Assembly: GCA_963734055.1 (NCBI GenBank) | Contig: CAVTFQ010000007.1 | Coordinates: 186,001-250,000 of the forward strand | Direction of reading: 5' to 3' | DNA length: 64,000 bases | Source of the DNA: CAIWHR01 sp963734055 | GTDB lineage: Bacteria > Pseudomonadota > Gammaproteobacteria > Burkholderiales > Casimicrobiaceae | Shown: piece by piece, positions 7,805 to 16,323 of the stretch | Numbering within the stretch: position 1 is the first letter of the stretch | How the letters are laid out: every line of letters begins with the position of its first letter | Program-made: the position numbers and the translations under genes | Notes under the pieces: model-generated | What the model was told of the DNA's origin: nothing | What the model saw: only the letters and a program-made list of their open reading frames with translations | Database searches by the model: none

Positions 7805-8791
7805 ATGGCCATCCCCGTCACCCAGTGCATCATCAAGCTCCACGAGGAGCACCACAACCTCGAGGACTACCAGGGCGGCGTGCCGCGCTGGTGCTCGGGC
7901 TGCGGCGACAACGCGATCCTGGCCGCCGTGCAGCGGCTCTGCCGGGACGAGGACCTCGCGCCCGAGCGCACCGTCTTCGTGTCGGGCATCGGCTGCTCGT
8001 CGCGCTTTCCGCACTACATGAAGACCTACGGCTTCCACGGGATCCACGGCCGGGCCTTCCCGATCGCCGAGGGCGTCAAGATGGCGCGCCCGGACCTCAG
8101 CGTGTTCGTGAACACCGGCGACGGCGACTGCTGCAGCATCGGCGCCGCGCACTGGATCCACGCGATCCGCTACAACATGAACCTCACGGTGATCCTGCAC
8201 GACAACCACGTCTACGGGCTCACCAAGAAGCAGGCGTCGCCGACCTCGCCGCATGGAATGAAGAGCAACACGACGCCGCGCGGCGCGGTACTCGAGGCGA
8301 TGAACCCGCTCACGGTGACGCTCGGCGTGCAGAACGCGTCGTTCGTCGCGCAGGGCGTCGACTGGATCCCTGAGCTCCTCTACGACATCATCGCCAAGGC
8401 CTACCGGCACCGCGGCTTCTCGTTCATCCGCGTGATCCAGCGCTGCCCCGAGTTCCTGCCGAAGATGTTCGAGCCGTGGCTGCACGACCCGGCGAAGACG
8501 CTGCTGCTCACGCACAAGGACGGGCTGCAGCTCTCGCCCGAGACGAGCCGGATCTACAAGAACCAGCGCGAGCACGACCCGCTCGACATCCACAAGGCGC
8601 GCGAGATCGCCTCCGCCGAGGATCCGATCCCGGTCGGCATCCTCTACCAGAATCCCGACATCCCCTGCTACGAGGATCTCCGGAACGCGGGGCAGCCGCG
8701 CACGCCCGAGCGCACCCGCGCCGGGCTCGAGGCCGAGTTCGACAAGGTCACGATCTGGCCGGACGAGGGCTCCTCGCGACGCGCGGCCTGA
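7805..8791 (+). CDS. korB: 2-oxoacid:ferredoxin oxidoreductase beta subunit (KorB type), copy 1
   Basis: The 328-residue beta subunit binds thiamine diphosphate and one [4Fe-4S] cluster. The cluster cysteines are Cys30 and Cys33 in WCSGCGDNAIL, Cys64 in GIGCSSRFP and a distal cysteine at 214 in QRCPEF. The ThDP/Mg site is GDGDCCSIG from residue 105, with DNHVYGLTKKQASPTS downstream, the usual family reading. It lies two bases after korA. An unusual companion gene begins 17 bases after its stop. Confidence 0.88.
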   Translation: MAIPVTQCIIKLHEEHHNLEDYQGGVPRWCSGCGDNAILAAVQRLCRDEDLAPERTVFVSGIGCSSRFPHYMKTYGFHGIHGRAFPIAEGVKMARPDLSVFVNTGDGDCCSIGAAHWIHAIRYNMNLTVILHDNHVYGLTKKQASPTSPHGMKSNTTPRGAVLEAMNPLTVTLGVQNASFVAQGVDWIPELLYDIIAKAYRHRGFSFIRVIQRCPEFLPKMFEPWLHDPAKTLLLTHKDGLQLSPETSRIYKNQREHDPLDIHKAREIASAEDPIPVGILYQNPDIPCYEDLRNAGQPRTPERTRAGLEAEFDKVTIWPDEGSSRRAA

Positions 8792-8808
8792 TTACGAGCG
8801 ACAAACCC

Positions 8809-11019
8809 ATGGACATGGCGGCGAAATTCCAGGATCAACGCGTCTTTCACATGACCGGCAACCGCGCGGGCGACGGCCTCGCGCCGGTCGACATCGGCTC
8901 GCTGCGTCCGGCGCTCCTCGCCGGCTACCGCGACCTGACGCGGCTTCGCTACGACTTCCCGCTCGTGCTGCCGGAAGCGGCCGACGGCGGCGAATACGTC
9001 CATTCGCTGTCGGGCGTCGTCACCGCGCTTCTCACGCTGCTCGCCCCGCGCGGCATCGAGGGTGAGCGGCTGCGCAAGCACGTGCTGCGGCTCGAGCGCG
9101 AGCTGCGGACGATGGTCGCCGCGGGCGAGAAGGGGACGCTGGCCGAGCTCTGGGCGCGCGCCGCCGAACGCATCAGCGCCGGTGCCGACCCAACCGTTGC
9201 GCAAGTCCTCGCGCAGGCAGCCGGCTCCCTGCCGGTCGAGGGCGAGCTCGCCGACTGCGATCCGGCGCTGCCCGTCCGCATGATCAAGCAGGCGTGGCGG
9301 CATGCGTACGCGCAGCAAGCGCGAGAATTCCGGACCCTCGTCGACACGCTGATCCGCAAGCTGTCCGACATCCGGCGCGCGGCGTTCGCGCGCTCGGCGG
9401 CGGGGCAGCAGCCGGCGGCGCTCGCGGCCACGATCGGCGGCGGCCACGCCGACGTCTTCGATTTCTCGGTGATGTCGAAGCTTGTCGCCCGAAGCGCGCC
9501 GAAGGACGAGCTGCCGCCCGCCCGGCGCCAGCGCATCGAGTGGGCGCTCGGCGTTCTCGGGGCGCAGCCGTTCTACGCCGATCCGGACGACACGGCCGCT
9601 GCGGGCTGGGATTTCATCTTCGAGGACTGCGCGGCGGCGGCAGCGGCGTACCGCGAGCGGCTGCCGCGGCTGGCCGAGGTGGTCAAGGCGATCGCGATGG
9701 CCGAGCTCGAAGCAAAGGGTGCCTACGTCGAGCGTGACCACGACGCGTTCTTCGAGCGCTACGGCGAGAGCGCGCTCACGGCGGACGACCTCGCGCTGTT
9801 CCCCAACTATCTCGTCTGCATTCCCGCCGCGCGCAACGACGCGCCCGAGAACGCCGGGCTCATCGAGATGCTTTCGTCGGGCCTGCCCGTCAAGGTGCTC
9901 GTCCAGCAGAGCGACCTGCTCGAGGAGGCTTCGATCGGCACGGGCCACTTCGCCTTCGGCGTGCGCAGCGCGCGACTCGCGACGACGGCGATGGGTCTGG
10001 GCGGGATGTTCGTGCTGCAGGCGACGAGCGCCGATCTGTACGCGCTGCGCGCGCGCATCGAGCGCGGGCTCGCGTGTCGCGGACCGGCATTGTTCAGCGT
10101 GTTTGCCGGCTCGCCCGTCGCGGCCGGCGACCTGCCGCCGTACCTGACCGCCGCAGCGGCGCGCGAGGCGCGAGCGTTCCCCACGTTCGTCTACGACGCC
10201 GCGGCCGGCCCGAACTGGGCGACCCGGTTCTCGCTCGAGCACAACCGCAATGCCGACTCCGACTGGTCGGTGGACGTGCTAGAGTATTCCGACGAAGCGG
10301 TTCAGCGCGTCCGCGAGGACACGACTTTCAGCTACGTCGACTTCGCGCTGTGCGACCGCCGCTACGCCCCGCATTTCGCCGTCGTGCCGCGCGAGCGGTG
10401 GAACGCGGCGATGCTGCCGGCGGCCGACTGGCTCGCGCTGGACGAACGGGCCGCCACGGACCGCGTCCCGTACGTGTGGGCGGTCGACGCCGAGGACCGG
10501 TTGCATCGCGTGATCGCCGACGCGCGGCTCATGCAGGCAGCGCGCCGCTGCCTGCTGCTCTGGCACCGGCTGCAGGAGCATGCCGGCATCCACGATTCGC
10601 ACACCGAGCGGCTGCTGGCCAAGGAGAAGGCCGCGTGGGAGGCGGAGCACCAGCAAACTCAGGAGGCGGTGGCGCAGGCCGCGTCCGCCGCGAGCGCGGC
10701 GGGCGCCGCAGCGCCTGCCGCCGCAACAGCGGCCGCGCCGGTTGCGGAAGCGGAGGCTGCGAAGCCGCCGTCCGACGAGGCGTGGATCGAGACCTCGCGC
10801 TGCCCGAGCTGCAACGAGTGCCAGAACATCAACGACCGGATGTTCACTTACAACGAGAACAAGCAGGCCTACATCAAGGACATCACGGCCGGCACGTTCC
10901 GCCAGCTGGTCGAGGCCGCCGAGGCCTGCCAGGTCGCAATCATCCATCCGGGCAAGCCCCGCGATCCGAACGAGCCGGGGCTCGAAGAGCTGATCGAGCG
11001 CGCGAAGCCGTTCCAGTAG
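8809..11019 (+). CDS. Unrecognised kor-linked protein: degenerate PFOR-like domain plus [4Fe-4S] tail
   Basis: The 736-residue protein has no firm family name from reading. An alpha-helical N-terminal region of about 330 residues comes first. Residues about 335-450 look like the last (ThDP-binding) domain of pyruvate:ferredoxin oxidoreductase: MLSSGLPVKVLVQQSD, a GTGHFAFGVRSARLATTAMG stretch and a RGPALFSVFAG end. The GDG metal/ThDP motif is absent where it would be expected, so the domain is probably inactive. An Ala-rich linker (about 618-655) leads to a ferredoxin-like tail with Cys665, Cys668, Cys671 and Cys707. It is cotranscribed with korAB and the Nfn pair and may be an electron-transfer or scaffold subunit. 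ATG 8809 is used; an in-frame ATG at 8815 is also possible. The function is inference. Confidence 0.8.
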   Translation: MDMAAKFQDQRVFHMTGNRAGDGLAPVDIGSLRPALLAGYRDLTRLRYDFPLVLPEAADGGEYVHSLSGVVTALLTLLAPRGIEGERLRKHVLRLERELRTMVAAGEKGTLAELWARAAERISAGADPTVAQVLAQAAGSLPVEGELADCDPALPVRMIKQAWRHAYAQQAREFRTLVDTLIRKLSDIRRAAFARSAAGQQPAALAATIGGGHADVFDFSVMSKLVARSAPKDELPPARRQRIEWALGVLGAQPFYADPDDTAAAGWDFIFEDCAAAAAAYRERLPRLAEVVKAIAMAELEAKGAYVERDHDAFFERYGESALTADDLALFPNYLVCIPAARNDAPENAGLIEMLSSGLPVKVLVQQSDLLEEASIGTGHFAFGVRSARLATTAMGLGGMFVLQATSADLYALRARIERGLACRGPALFSVFAGSPVAAGDLPPYLTAAAAREARAFPTFVYDAAAGPNWATRFSLEHNRNADSDWSVDVLEYSDEAVQRVREDTTFSYVDFALCDRRYAPHFAVVPRERWNAAMLPAADWLALDERAATDRVPYVWAVDAEDRLHRVIADARLMQAARRCLLLWHRLQEHAGIHDSHTERLLAKEKAAWEAEHQQTQEAVAQAASAASAAGAAAPAAATAAAPVAEAEAAKPPSDEAWIETSRCPSCNECQNINDRMFTYNENKQAYIKDITAGTFRQLVEAAEACQVAIIHPGKPRDPNEPGLEELIERAKPFQ

Positions 11020-11047
11020 GGATGACCGAGCCTCGCGGGCGGCGTGG

Positions 11048-11491
11048 CTACGTTCGCGGAACCACGCGCGTGTCTTCGCCGCTGCCCTCGATATACACCT
11101 GCTGGCCCGGTCGCAGGCTCGGATTCGCAGGCTGCGTGATCTGGACGAGCACGCCGCTCTTCATGCGTACGATGATCTGCTGGCCGGGCACCGGCTGGTC
11201 ATAGCGCTTCTGCACGTTGTTCCCGAGGAGCGCGCCGCCGAGCGCGCCGGCCACCATCGCGACGTCACGCCCGGTGCCGCCGCCGATCAGGCTGCCGATG
11301 CCGAGCCCGCCCAGCCCGCCGACGATGGCGCCGAGGCCCCGGTGGTGGTTGGTCGAAAGCTGCGTCTCGGTGATCTGCTCGATCAAGCCCTGCCGGATCT
11401 CCGTCTCCTGCGCGAGGGCGTGCAGAGGGGCAAGGAAGGACAGGCACAACGCCAACAGGCCGGACATCAGGTACGACGGGAACTTGCGCAT
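11048..11491 (-). CDS. Glycine-zipper outer membrane protein (SlyB/17-kDa antigen-like)
   Basis: The 147-residue exported protein has a signal peptide (MRKFPSYLMSGLLALCLSF onwards, ending near LHALAQ). A glycine-zipper two-helix segment follows (GAIVGGLGGLGIGSLIGGG, then MVAGALGGALLGNNVQKR), and a C-terminal domain containing QIIVRMKSGVLVQITQPANP. Such proteins sit in the outer membrane or periplasm and affect envelope integrity. There is no clear lipobox cysteine at the cleavage site, unlike SlyB itself. ATG 11491 is favoured because GGAG lies eight bases upstream of it; ATG 11503 is the alternative. The gene converges on the kor operon with a 28-base gap. Confidence 0.8.
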   Translation of the reverse strand: MRKFPSYLMSGLLALCLSFLAPLHALAQETEIRQGLIEQITETQLSTNHHRGLGAIVGGLGGLGIGSLIGGGTGRDVAMVAGALGGALLGNNVQKRYDQPVPGQQIIVRMKSGVLVQITQPANPSLRPGQQVYIEGSGEDTRVVPRT

Positions 11492-11524
11492 CGGTTTCTC
11501 CATGAACAGGCTATTTGATGAACG

Positions 11525-11547
11525 GATCGAGCGCGCGAAGCCGTTCC
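11525..11547. repeat. 23-bp copy of the 3' end of the kor-linked gene
   Basis: These 23 bases are identical to 10992-11014, the sequence encoding IERAKPF at the end of the preceding + strand gene. In both places a stop codon or near-stop follows. The second copy lies just beyond the glycine-zipper gene, so the two copies flank it. This could be a footprint of an insertion or duplication. The remainder of 11548-11778 shows nothing recognisable. Confidence 0.6.
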
Positions 11548-11778
11548 GGTAAGCAACTTACTGCCTGGCGCCCGCACTCAAGGCAGTGACGCCCGCGCTC
11601 CGGATAGAACGATTCCCGAGACGGTCGGAAACAGCATGACCGACAGGAGTGCCGCGCCCATGAGGGCGCCGCGATGTGGGTTTTATCGTGCCGGCGCCGA
11701 CCTCTTGCCATGTGCTGTACCGCGGCGAATGCAGCAGCGACATCACGAGGACCGTGAAGCAACGTCGGCGTTTCACCG

Positions 11779-12549
11779 CTAACGTAGCAGGGCGCGTAGC
11801 TTGCTAACGACCTGCGACGATTGATCGGCACACATCTCGACGCCGGCCCGAGAGAGGTTCGTTTCCATGGCCTCCTTTGTCCGCACGGCATCGGTCAGGG
11901 GTACTTTGCGCGAGATCTCCGCAAATTGGTCGCCGCCAGGAAGCTGCGAAATATCGATGTCGTAGAGCTTATCCGGGGTGCGGTATGTCCGAACTTGCAT
12001 CGGACCGAGCGCACGTAGTCCCGGCGGCAGCGGCCAGATCCCGACCAATTCGCGCAGGTATCTGATCTGCGACACACTGAGCGCCTGCGCCGGCGCCATG
12101 CGCCCGGCAAGCAGATCGTTCGTGCTCTTTGCGTCCAGGCTACGGGTCAGCGACACAGCGCCGGCCGTGCTCGTGCCGTACACGTCGTACTCGCACTTGC
12201 CCTCACCCGACGGTAAAAGTTTGGGGCCAACCCGCGCACAATCCTGGTCGGCCACCTTCAGGGTGAATTCGGAGTGGCCGTCCGCGGCAACCCGAAGGCG
12301 AAGGCGCAGCCCGCGCCCAAAGAGTATAAGCGCCGCATCGTCGAACTGCCAGACCTCGATCGGCGTGCCGCGCGGGCGGAGATCAAGCGCCCGCACGATG
12401 TGGTCAGCGGGCGCACAAAGTCCGATCTGAATTTCGGCCCGAGTTCGCGACGCGCCGGTCGCGTTTGCCCCACTGGGTTGTAGCGCGATCACCGCCGTAG
12501 CGAAGACCATCACCAGCATCGTCACCTCATTGCGCCTCGTGCGAGTCAT
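11779..12549 (-). CDS. Exported protein of unknown function, possibly CYTH-like
   Basis: The 256-residue product from ATG 12549 begins MTRTRRNEVTMLVMVFATAV with an apparent signal peptide cleaved after an ANA motif. The next 120 residues (AEIQIGL, then a WQFDDAALILFGRGLRLRLR run, then GHSEFTLKVAD) resemble the strand pattern of the CYTH/triphosphate tunnel fold. The ExExK catalytic motif is not present, so catalytic activity is doubtful. The C-terminal region has no recognised motif. The gene overlaps the end of an antiporter remnant by 23 bases. The protein looks real by codon bias and signal peptide; its function is not known to me. Confidence 0.6.
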   Translation of the reverse strand: MTRTRRNEVTMLVMVFATAVIALQPSGANATGASRTRAEIQIGLCAPADHIVRALDLRPRGTPIEVWQFDDAALILFGRGLRLRLRVAADGHSEFTLKVADQDCARVGPKLLPSGEGKCEYDVYGTSTAGAVSLTRSLDAKSTNDLLAGRMAPAQALSVSQIRYLRELVGIWPLPPGLRALGPMQVRTYRTPDKLYDIDISQLPGGDQFAEISRKVPLTDAVRTKEAMETNLSRAGVEMCADQSSQVVSKLRALLR

Positions 12550-12766
12550 TGGCCATTGGCCGGATTCGGGCGTCCATCCCGAAGACGAACATGATGGCGA
12601 TGAACCCATCGAACGCTACCAGTCCAAATCCGTGCGGCCCGATGGCGATACCCAGCAATACCTCGATCACGACGACGGGAACGCGGAATCCCAGCGGTAT
12701 CTCGGCCAGGAGCGGCGCCGCGACGGCGGCGACCAGGAGCCAAAAGACGGGGTGACCGCTCAACAT
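12527..12766 (-). pseudogene. Remnant of a CPA2-type cation:proton antiporter
   Basis: The 79-residue reading frame has the start of a KefB-like antiporter: HPVFWLLVAAVAAPLLAE followed by RVPVVVIEVLLGIAIGP, the first two membrane helices. It then jumps to FDGFIAIMFVFGMD, which resembles a third helix with intervening sequence lost, and stops soon after. The usual family length is about 380-600 residues. It is best read as a truncated relic with an internal deletion. No antiporter sequence is seen beyond the stop. Confidence 0.6.
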
Positions 12767-12940
12767 TACCTGTCCCTCGTCCGTGTGTTCGTACTTGGGC
12801 GTGTCGAAACCTCGTGGTTACGACTGGCCATTGCGCAGCTCGGCGAACCGGCGTGCGAAATCTACGGCCCATTTTTGCGAACGCGTTTTCGCCCGTCCAT
12901 TACTCGATGGCGACTCCCTGCCTTTTGCGTTCCCTGACAG

Positions 12941-13471
12941 TTACCACGGCAGAACGTAATCATCGTCGCGCTGGCCGACCGCCTCCATCCCGTTGAGCTC
13001 TGCCCGCTTTTTCTGCCAGGCGGACTTTCGCACGGCTTGCTTCTCCGACGACGTAAGCTTGTCCCAGCCCGCCTTCGCCGCCTCCGCCTGCGCCTTCAGC
13101 TGACCCGACTGCGCAGCGGCTTCGTTTCGCATGTCATCCCGCTGTCCGACGAGCTCCATGTAGGATAGGTCGCTCAATTTCTTGTTGCGCGCGGCGGCGA
13201 TCACAGTGGATTTTTGCTCTGGTGTCAGCGACGCCCACTTCGCTTTTGCCGCTTGATACTCTGCTTTGTATTGAGCCTGCTGCGCCGCGGTCATCGGCTG
13301 CATGTTGTCGCGCTGGCCCGTCTTCTCCGCGCCTTTCAACTCTCGCTGCGCCTTCTGGTCCTGCGCAGTTCCTTGCGCGACCACTACCGGGCTATCCGCT
13401 ACTACCTGCGCCCAAGCGGTGACTGCCACGGTCAAACCAGCTACACCTATTGAAAGACGTCCTGTTCTCAT
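12941..13471 (-). CDS. Periplasmic repeat protein with GQRDD motifs
   Basis: The 176-residue protein starts with a signal peptide (MRTGRLSIGVAGLTVAVTAWA). It carries three copies of a GQRD(D/N) motif: TGQRDNM, VGQRDDM and VGQRDDD. Between them are two similar helical stretches of about 55 residues, each with a KW/W-x2-LT-x3-K core, an A-x2-KK step and an ME(L/A)VGQRDD ending. I do not recognise the family. The repeats suggest a two-and-a-half repeat helical protein. It lies upstream of the sulfatase on the same strand order (the sulfatase is transcribed first), 59 bases away. Confidence 0.7.
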   Translation of the reverse strand: MRTGRLSIGVAGLTVAVTAWAQVVADSPVVVAQGTAQDQKAQRELKGAEKTGQRDNMQPMTAAQQAQYKAEYQAAKAKWASLTPEQKSTVIAAARNKKLSDLSYMELVGQRDDMRNEAAAQSGQLKAQAEAAKAGWDKLTSSEKQAVRKSAWQKKRAELNGMEAVGQRDDDYVLPW

Positions 13472-13530
13472 CGTCGTCCTCTAAGTAAATGTCCTGCGTT
13501 AGATACGCCCACTGGGTGCGAAAGATCGAT

Positions 13531-15093
13531 TCAGTTGCCTCCGCCAGGCGTTTCCAACGCTCTCAGCACGTTGTCGAGCGAGAAGCTGCCTGGTTTCTGG
13601 CTCGGCGGAAACTCCTTGAACGTAGCGACAAATTGCGCGACGTATTGCTGCGCGGGAACCAGCAGGAAGATGTGCTCGACCCACCAGCGGTTCCAGTCCA
13701 TCGCCTCGTGGTCGCCGATCTCGAACGGGTCCGACCGCAGGTTGAAGATCTTCGGCGCGCGCAAGGTCGTGAACGGCTCGCGCCAGACGTCCGCGCCGTG
13801 CGCATTCTGCTCCGCGAAGACGATCTTCCACTGGTCGTAGCGTAAGCCGACGATGCTGCCGTCGTCGTTGAAGTAGAAGAATTCGTGGCGGGGGCCGGGC
13901 GCCTTGCCGGCGAGCGCATCGGTGATGTCGTAGCCGTCGAGGTGAACCTTGAAGGTCTTGTTGCCGACCTTCATTCCTTTCTTCAACTGCTCCTTGACGT
14001 CGGGCACACCGGCCGCAGCCATGATCGTCGGAAGCATATCCTCGTGCGCGAAAATGTCGTTGAGCACGGTGCCGGGCTTGATGACGCCGGGCCAGCGGAT
14101 GAATGTCGGCACGCGGTAGCCGCCCTCCCAGTTGGTGTTCTTCTCGCCGCGGAAAGGTGATGTGCCGCCGTCGGGCCACGTAAATTTTTCCGCGCCATTG
14201 TCGGTCGAGTACATGACGATGGTGTTCTGATCGAGGCCGAGCTCCTTAAGCGCGTCGAGGAGCTGCCCCACTTGGGCGTCATGTTCGACCATGCCGTCGG
14301 GGTAGATGCCGAAACCCGTCTTCCCACGCGACGACTCCTTGAGCCGCGTCCAGATGTGCATGCGGGTCGAATTCCACCAGAGGAAGAACGGCTTGTCGGC
14401 TTTCTTCGCGTCGGCCATGAAGCGGATGGTCTCCTTCGTGATCTCGTCGTCGATGGTTTCCATCCGCTTCTTGTTGAGCGGGCCGGTGCTCTCGATCCTT
14501 TGCGTGCCGTCCGGGTTGGCCCACGTGTGGATCACGCCACGCGTGCCGAATCGTTTGCGCAATGCCGGATCCTTGAAATAGTCCTCGTGCTCCGGCTCGT
14601 CTTCGGCATTCAGGTGGTAAAGCGAGCCCTTGAACTCCTGGAAGCCGTGCGCGGTCGGCAAGTGTTCGTCGAGATCGCCGAGGTGATTCTTTCCGAATTG
14701 CCCTGTCATGTAGCCCTGGGCCTTGAGCAAATCGGCAAGCGTGACGTCGCGCGCCTGCAGCCCTTCTTTGGCGCCCGGCAGGCCGACCTTCAGCAGGCCC
14801 GTGCGATAAGGCGACTGGCCCGTGATGAACGCGGCGCGTCCAGCGGTGCAGCTCTGCTGCCCGTACCAATCGGTGAATAGCGCACCTTCCTTGGCGATGC
14901 GATCGATGTTGGGCGTCCTGTAGCCCATCATCCCCTGGTTATAGGCGCTGACGTTCCAGTAGCCGATGTCGTCGCCCCAGATGATGAGGATGTTCGGCTT
15001 CGGGGCTGGCGCCTGCGCAAGCGCACTTGACGCAATGCCCAGCGTGAGGCCGATTCCAGCCGCAATTCCGAATAGCCATCGTTGCATGTTCAT
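13531..15093 (-). CDS. Arylsulfatase, secreted, C-T-A-G-R active-site variant
   Basis: The 520-residue protein belongs to the type I sulfatase family and hydrolyses sulfate esters in the periplasm. A signal peptide (cleaved near ALAQA) is followed by PNILIIWGDDIGYWN, whose aspartates bind calcium. The formylglycine cysteine is Cys82 in SCTAGRAAFITGQ. Later motifs are GKNHLGD, NGAEKFTWPDGG and EGGYRVPTFIRWPG. The core motif is C-x-A-x-R rather than the canonical C-x-P-x-R, a form matured by anaerobic radical-SAM enzymes in other bacteria. ATG 15093 has GGAG upstream at good spacing; an upstream TTG is the alternative. A broken phosphatase and a second sulfatase with the same motif precede it. 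Confidence 0.9.
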   Translation of the reverse strand: MNMQRWLFGIAAGIGLTLGIASSALAQAPAPKPNILIIWGDDIGYWNVSAYNQGMMGYRTPNIDRIAKEGALFTDWYGQQSCTAGRAAFITGQSPYRTGLLKVGLPGAKEGLQARDVTLADLLKAQGYMTGQFGKNHLGDLDEHLPTAHGFQEFKGSLYHLNAEDEPEHEDYFKDPALRKRFGTRGVIHTWANPDGTQRIESTGPLNKKRMETIDDEITKETIRFMADAKKADKPFFLWWNSTRMHIWTRLKESSRGKTGFGIYPDGMVEHDAQVGQLLDALKELGLDQNTIVMYSTDNGAEKFTWPDGGTSPFRGEKNTNWEGGYRVPTFIRWPGVIKPGTVLNDIFAHEDMLPTIMAAAGVPDVKEQLKKGMKVGNKTFKVHLDGYDITDALAGKAPGPRHEFFYFNDDGSIVGLRYDQWKIVFAEQNAHGADVWREPFTTLRAPKIFNLRSDPFEIGDHEAMDWNRWWVEHIFLLVPAQQYVAQFVATFKEFPPSQKPGSFSLDNVLRALETPGGGN

Positions 15094-15145
15094 CTCATTC
15101 TCCAATCGCCACGCATTGAACCAAGTCAGTAGCCATTGGCGACGC

Positions 15146-16165
15146 TCACTCGAAGGTGAAGATCCGCTTCCAGTCGTCCTTCATGCTGATCACCACCCAG
15201 CCCTGTTTCTTCGCTTCGTCGTAGAGCGGCTGCGGAAAACGCGCCGACCCTTGTGGCCGGCAGGCCCTGGGCGGGGCCGTAGGCGTATTCGCGCTTCTCG
15301 TCGTCGTGCAGCACCAGCATCGCAAGTCGCGCGCCGTCGCCTGCCGTCGTGTACTCAAGCATCTGCTAGTCGCCGGCGGAATTGCCGAACGCCGCATACG
15401 GCCGACGACCGATCATCAGGTGAATCCCTTCTGGCTTGTCGGCGTTGTTGTTGTTCAGGAGCAGCTTGGGCTCCTTGATGAGGAAGGGCTTCCCGGCCTT
15501 GTCGTAGCCGTACTTGGCCACGCCGGGGGTGCCGACGACCTGTTTGGGCGGAATTCCGTAAGTCTTTTCCGAGTACACACGCACGAAATCCTGCCCCCCT
15601 CCGGTCACGATGTAAGTCTTGTAGCCGTTGTCGCGCAGGTACTTCAGCACTTCCTGCATCGGCAGGTAGGTGAGCTCCGTGTACGGGCGCTTCCAGCGAG
15701 GATCCCTGGCGCTCGCGATCCACTTCTTCACTTCCACGTTGAATTCGTCGACCGACATGCCCGTGAGCGTCGCGGCGAGGATCCTTTCCACGTCCTTCAG
15801 CGGCAGCTTCGCGATCGCCTCGCGGTTACCCGACATCACCGTCCTGAACGGTTCGACCTTCGCAAGCTCCGGCTTCGCCTTGACCAGAGCCCGCGATCTA
15901 GGCAATACATGACCTGCGAATAGAGCGGATGCTCGACCCACAAGGTCCCATCCTGATCGAATGTCGCGACCCGCTCTGCCAGTGGCACGAACTTCGCGCC
16001 GCCTTGCGTCGTCGTCGCCTGCACGAAGTCGACGATCGCCTTCTTCGCCGGGCGGTCGTTCCACGAGGGAAGGGGATCGCCCTGCGCCGCGGCTGGCACG
16101 GCGAGGATGAGCGAGGCAGCGAGAACCAGCGCGCCCGCAACCATCGAATACCGAGGACGTTTCAT
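15146..16165 (-). pseudogene. HAD-family phosphatase, broken by two frameshifts and a stop
   Basis: An intact version would be an exported haloacid-dehalogenase-type phosphatase of about 335 residues. The first frame (16165 to about 15890) gives a signal peptide and the nucleophile motif TFDQDGTLWVEHPLYSQVM. Near 15895 the frame shifts, and the sequence continues with LAKVEPFRTVMSGN, TYIVTGGGQDFV and AAFGNSAGD. A TAG at 15366-15368 replaces what is CAG in the expected D-Q-Q-M. After MLEYTTAGDGARLAMLV, an extra T near 15240 shifts the frame again before QGWVVISMKDDWKRIF. Three independent lesions make real decay more likely than a single read error. Such phosphatases often neighbour sulfatases of this type. 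Confidence 0.8.
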
Positions 16166-16323
16166 CGTTGTCTGCTGCTGAACGGTGGATCGGCCGCGGG
16201 CGACTCGCCCTACGGTCCCCTCCGACCGAGCCGCTACGGTGCTCGGTGGGCGGCCGTTCCGAGGACAACGAGCGACCCTTCCGGATCGCCCGCGCAGTCA
16301 CACCAGGATGGATGCATCCCGCC

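Noticed and set aside
11511..11891. 126-codon frame on the minus strand
   Set aside because: It is Arg/Cys/Pro-rich, overlaps the end of the exported-protein gene in another frame, and has no plausible codon bias or domain.
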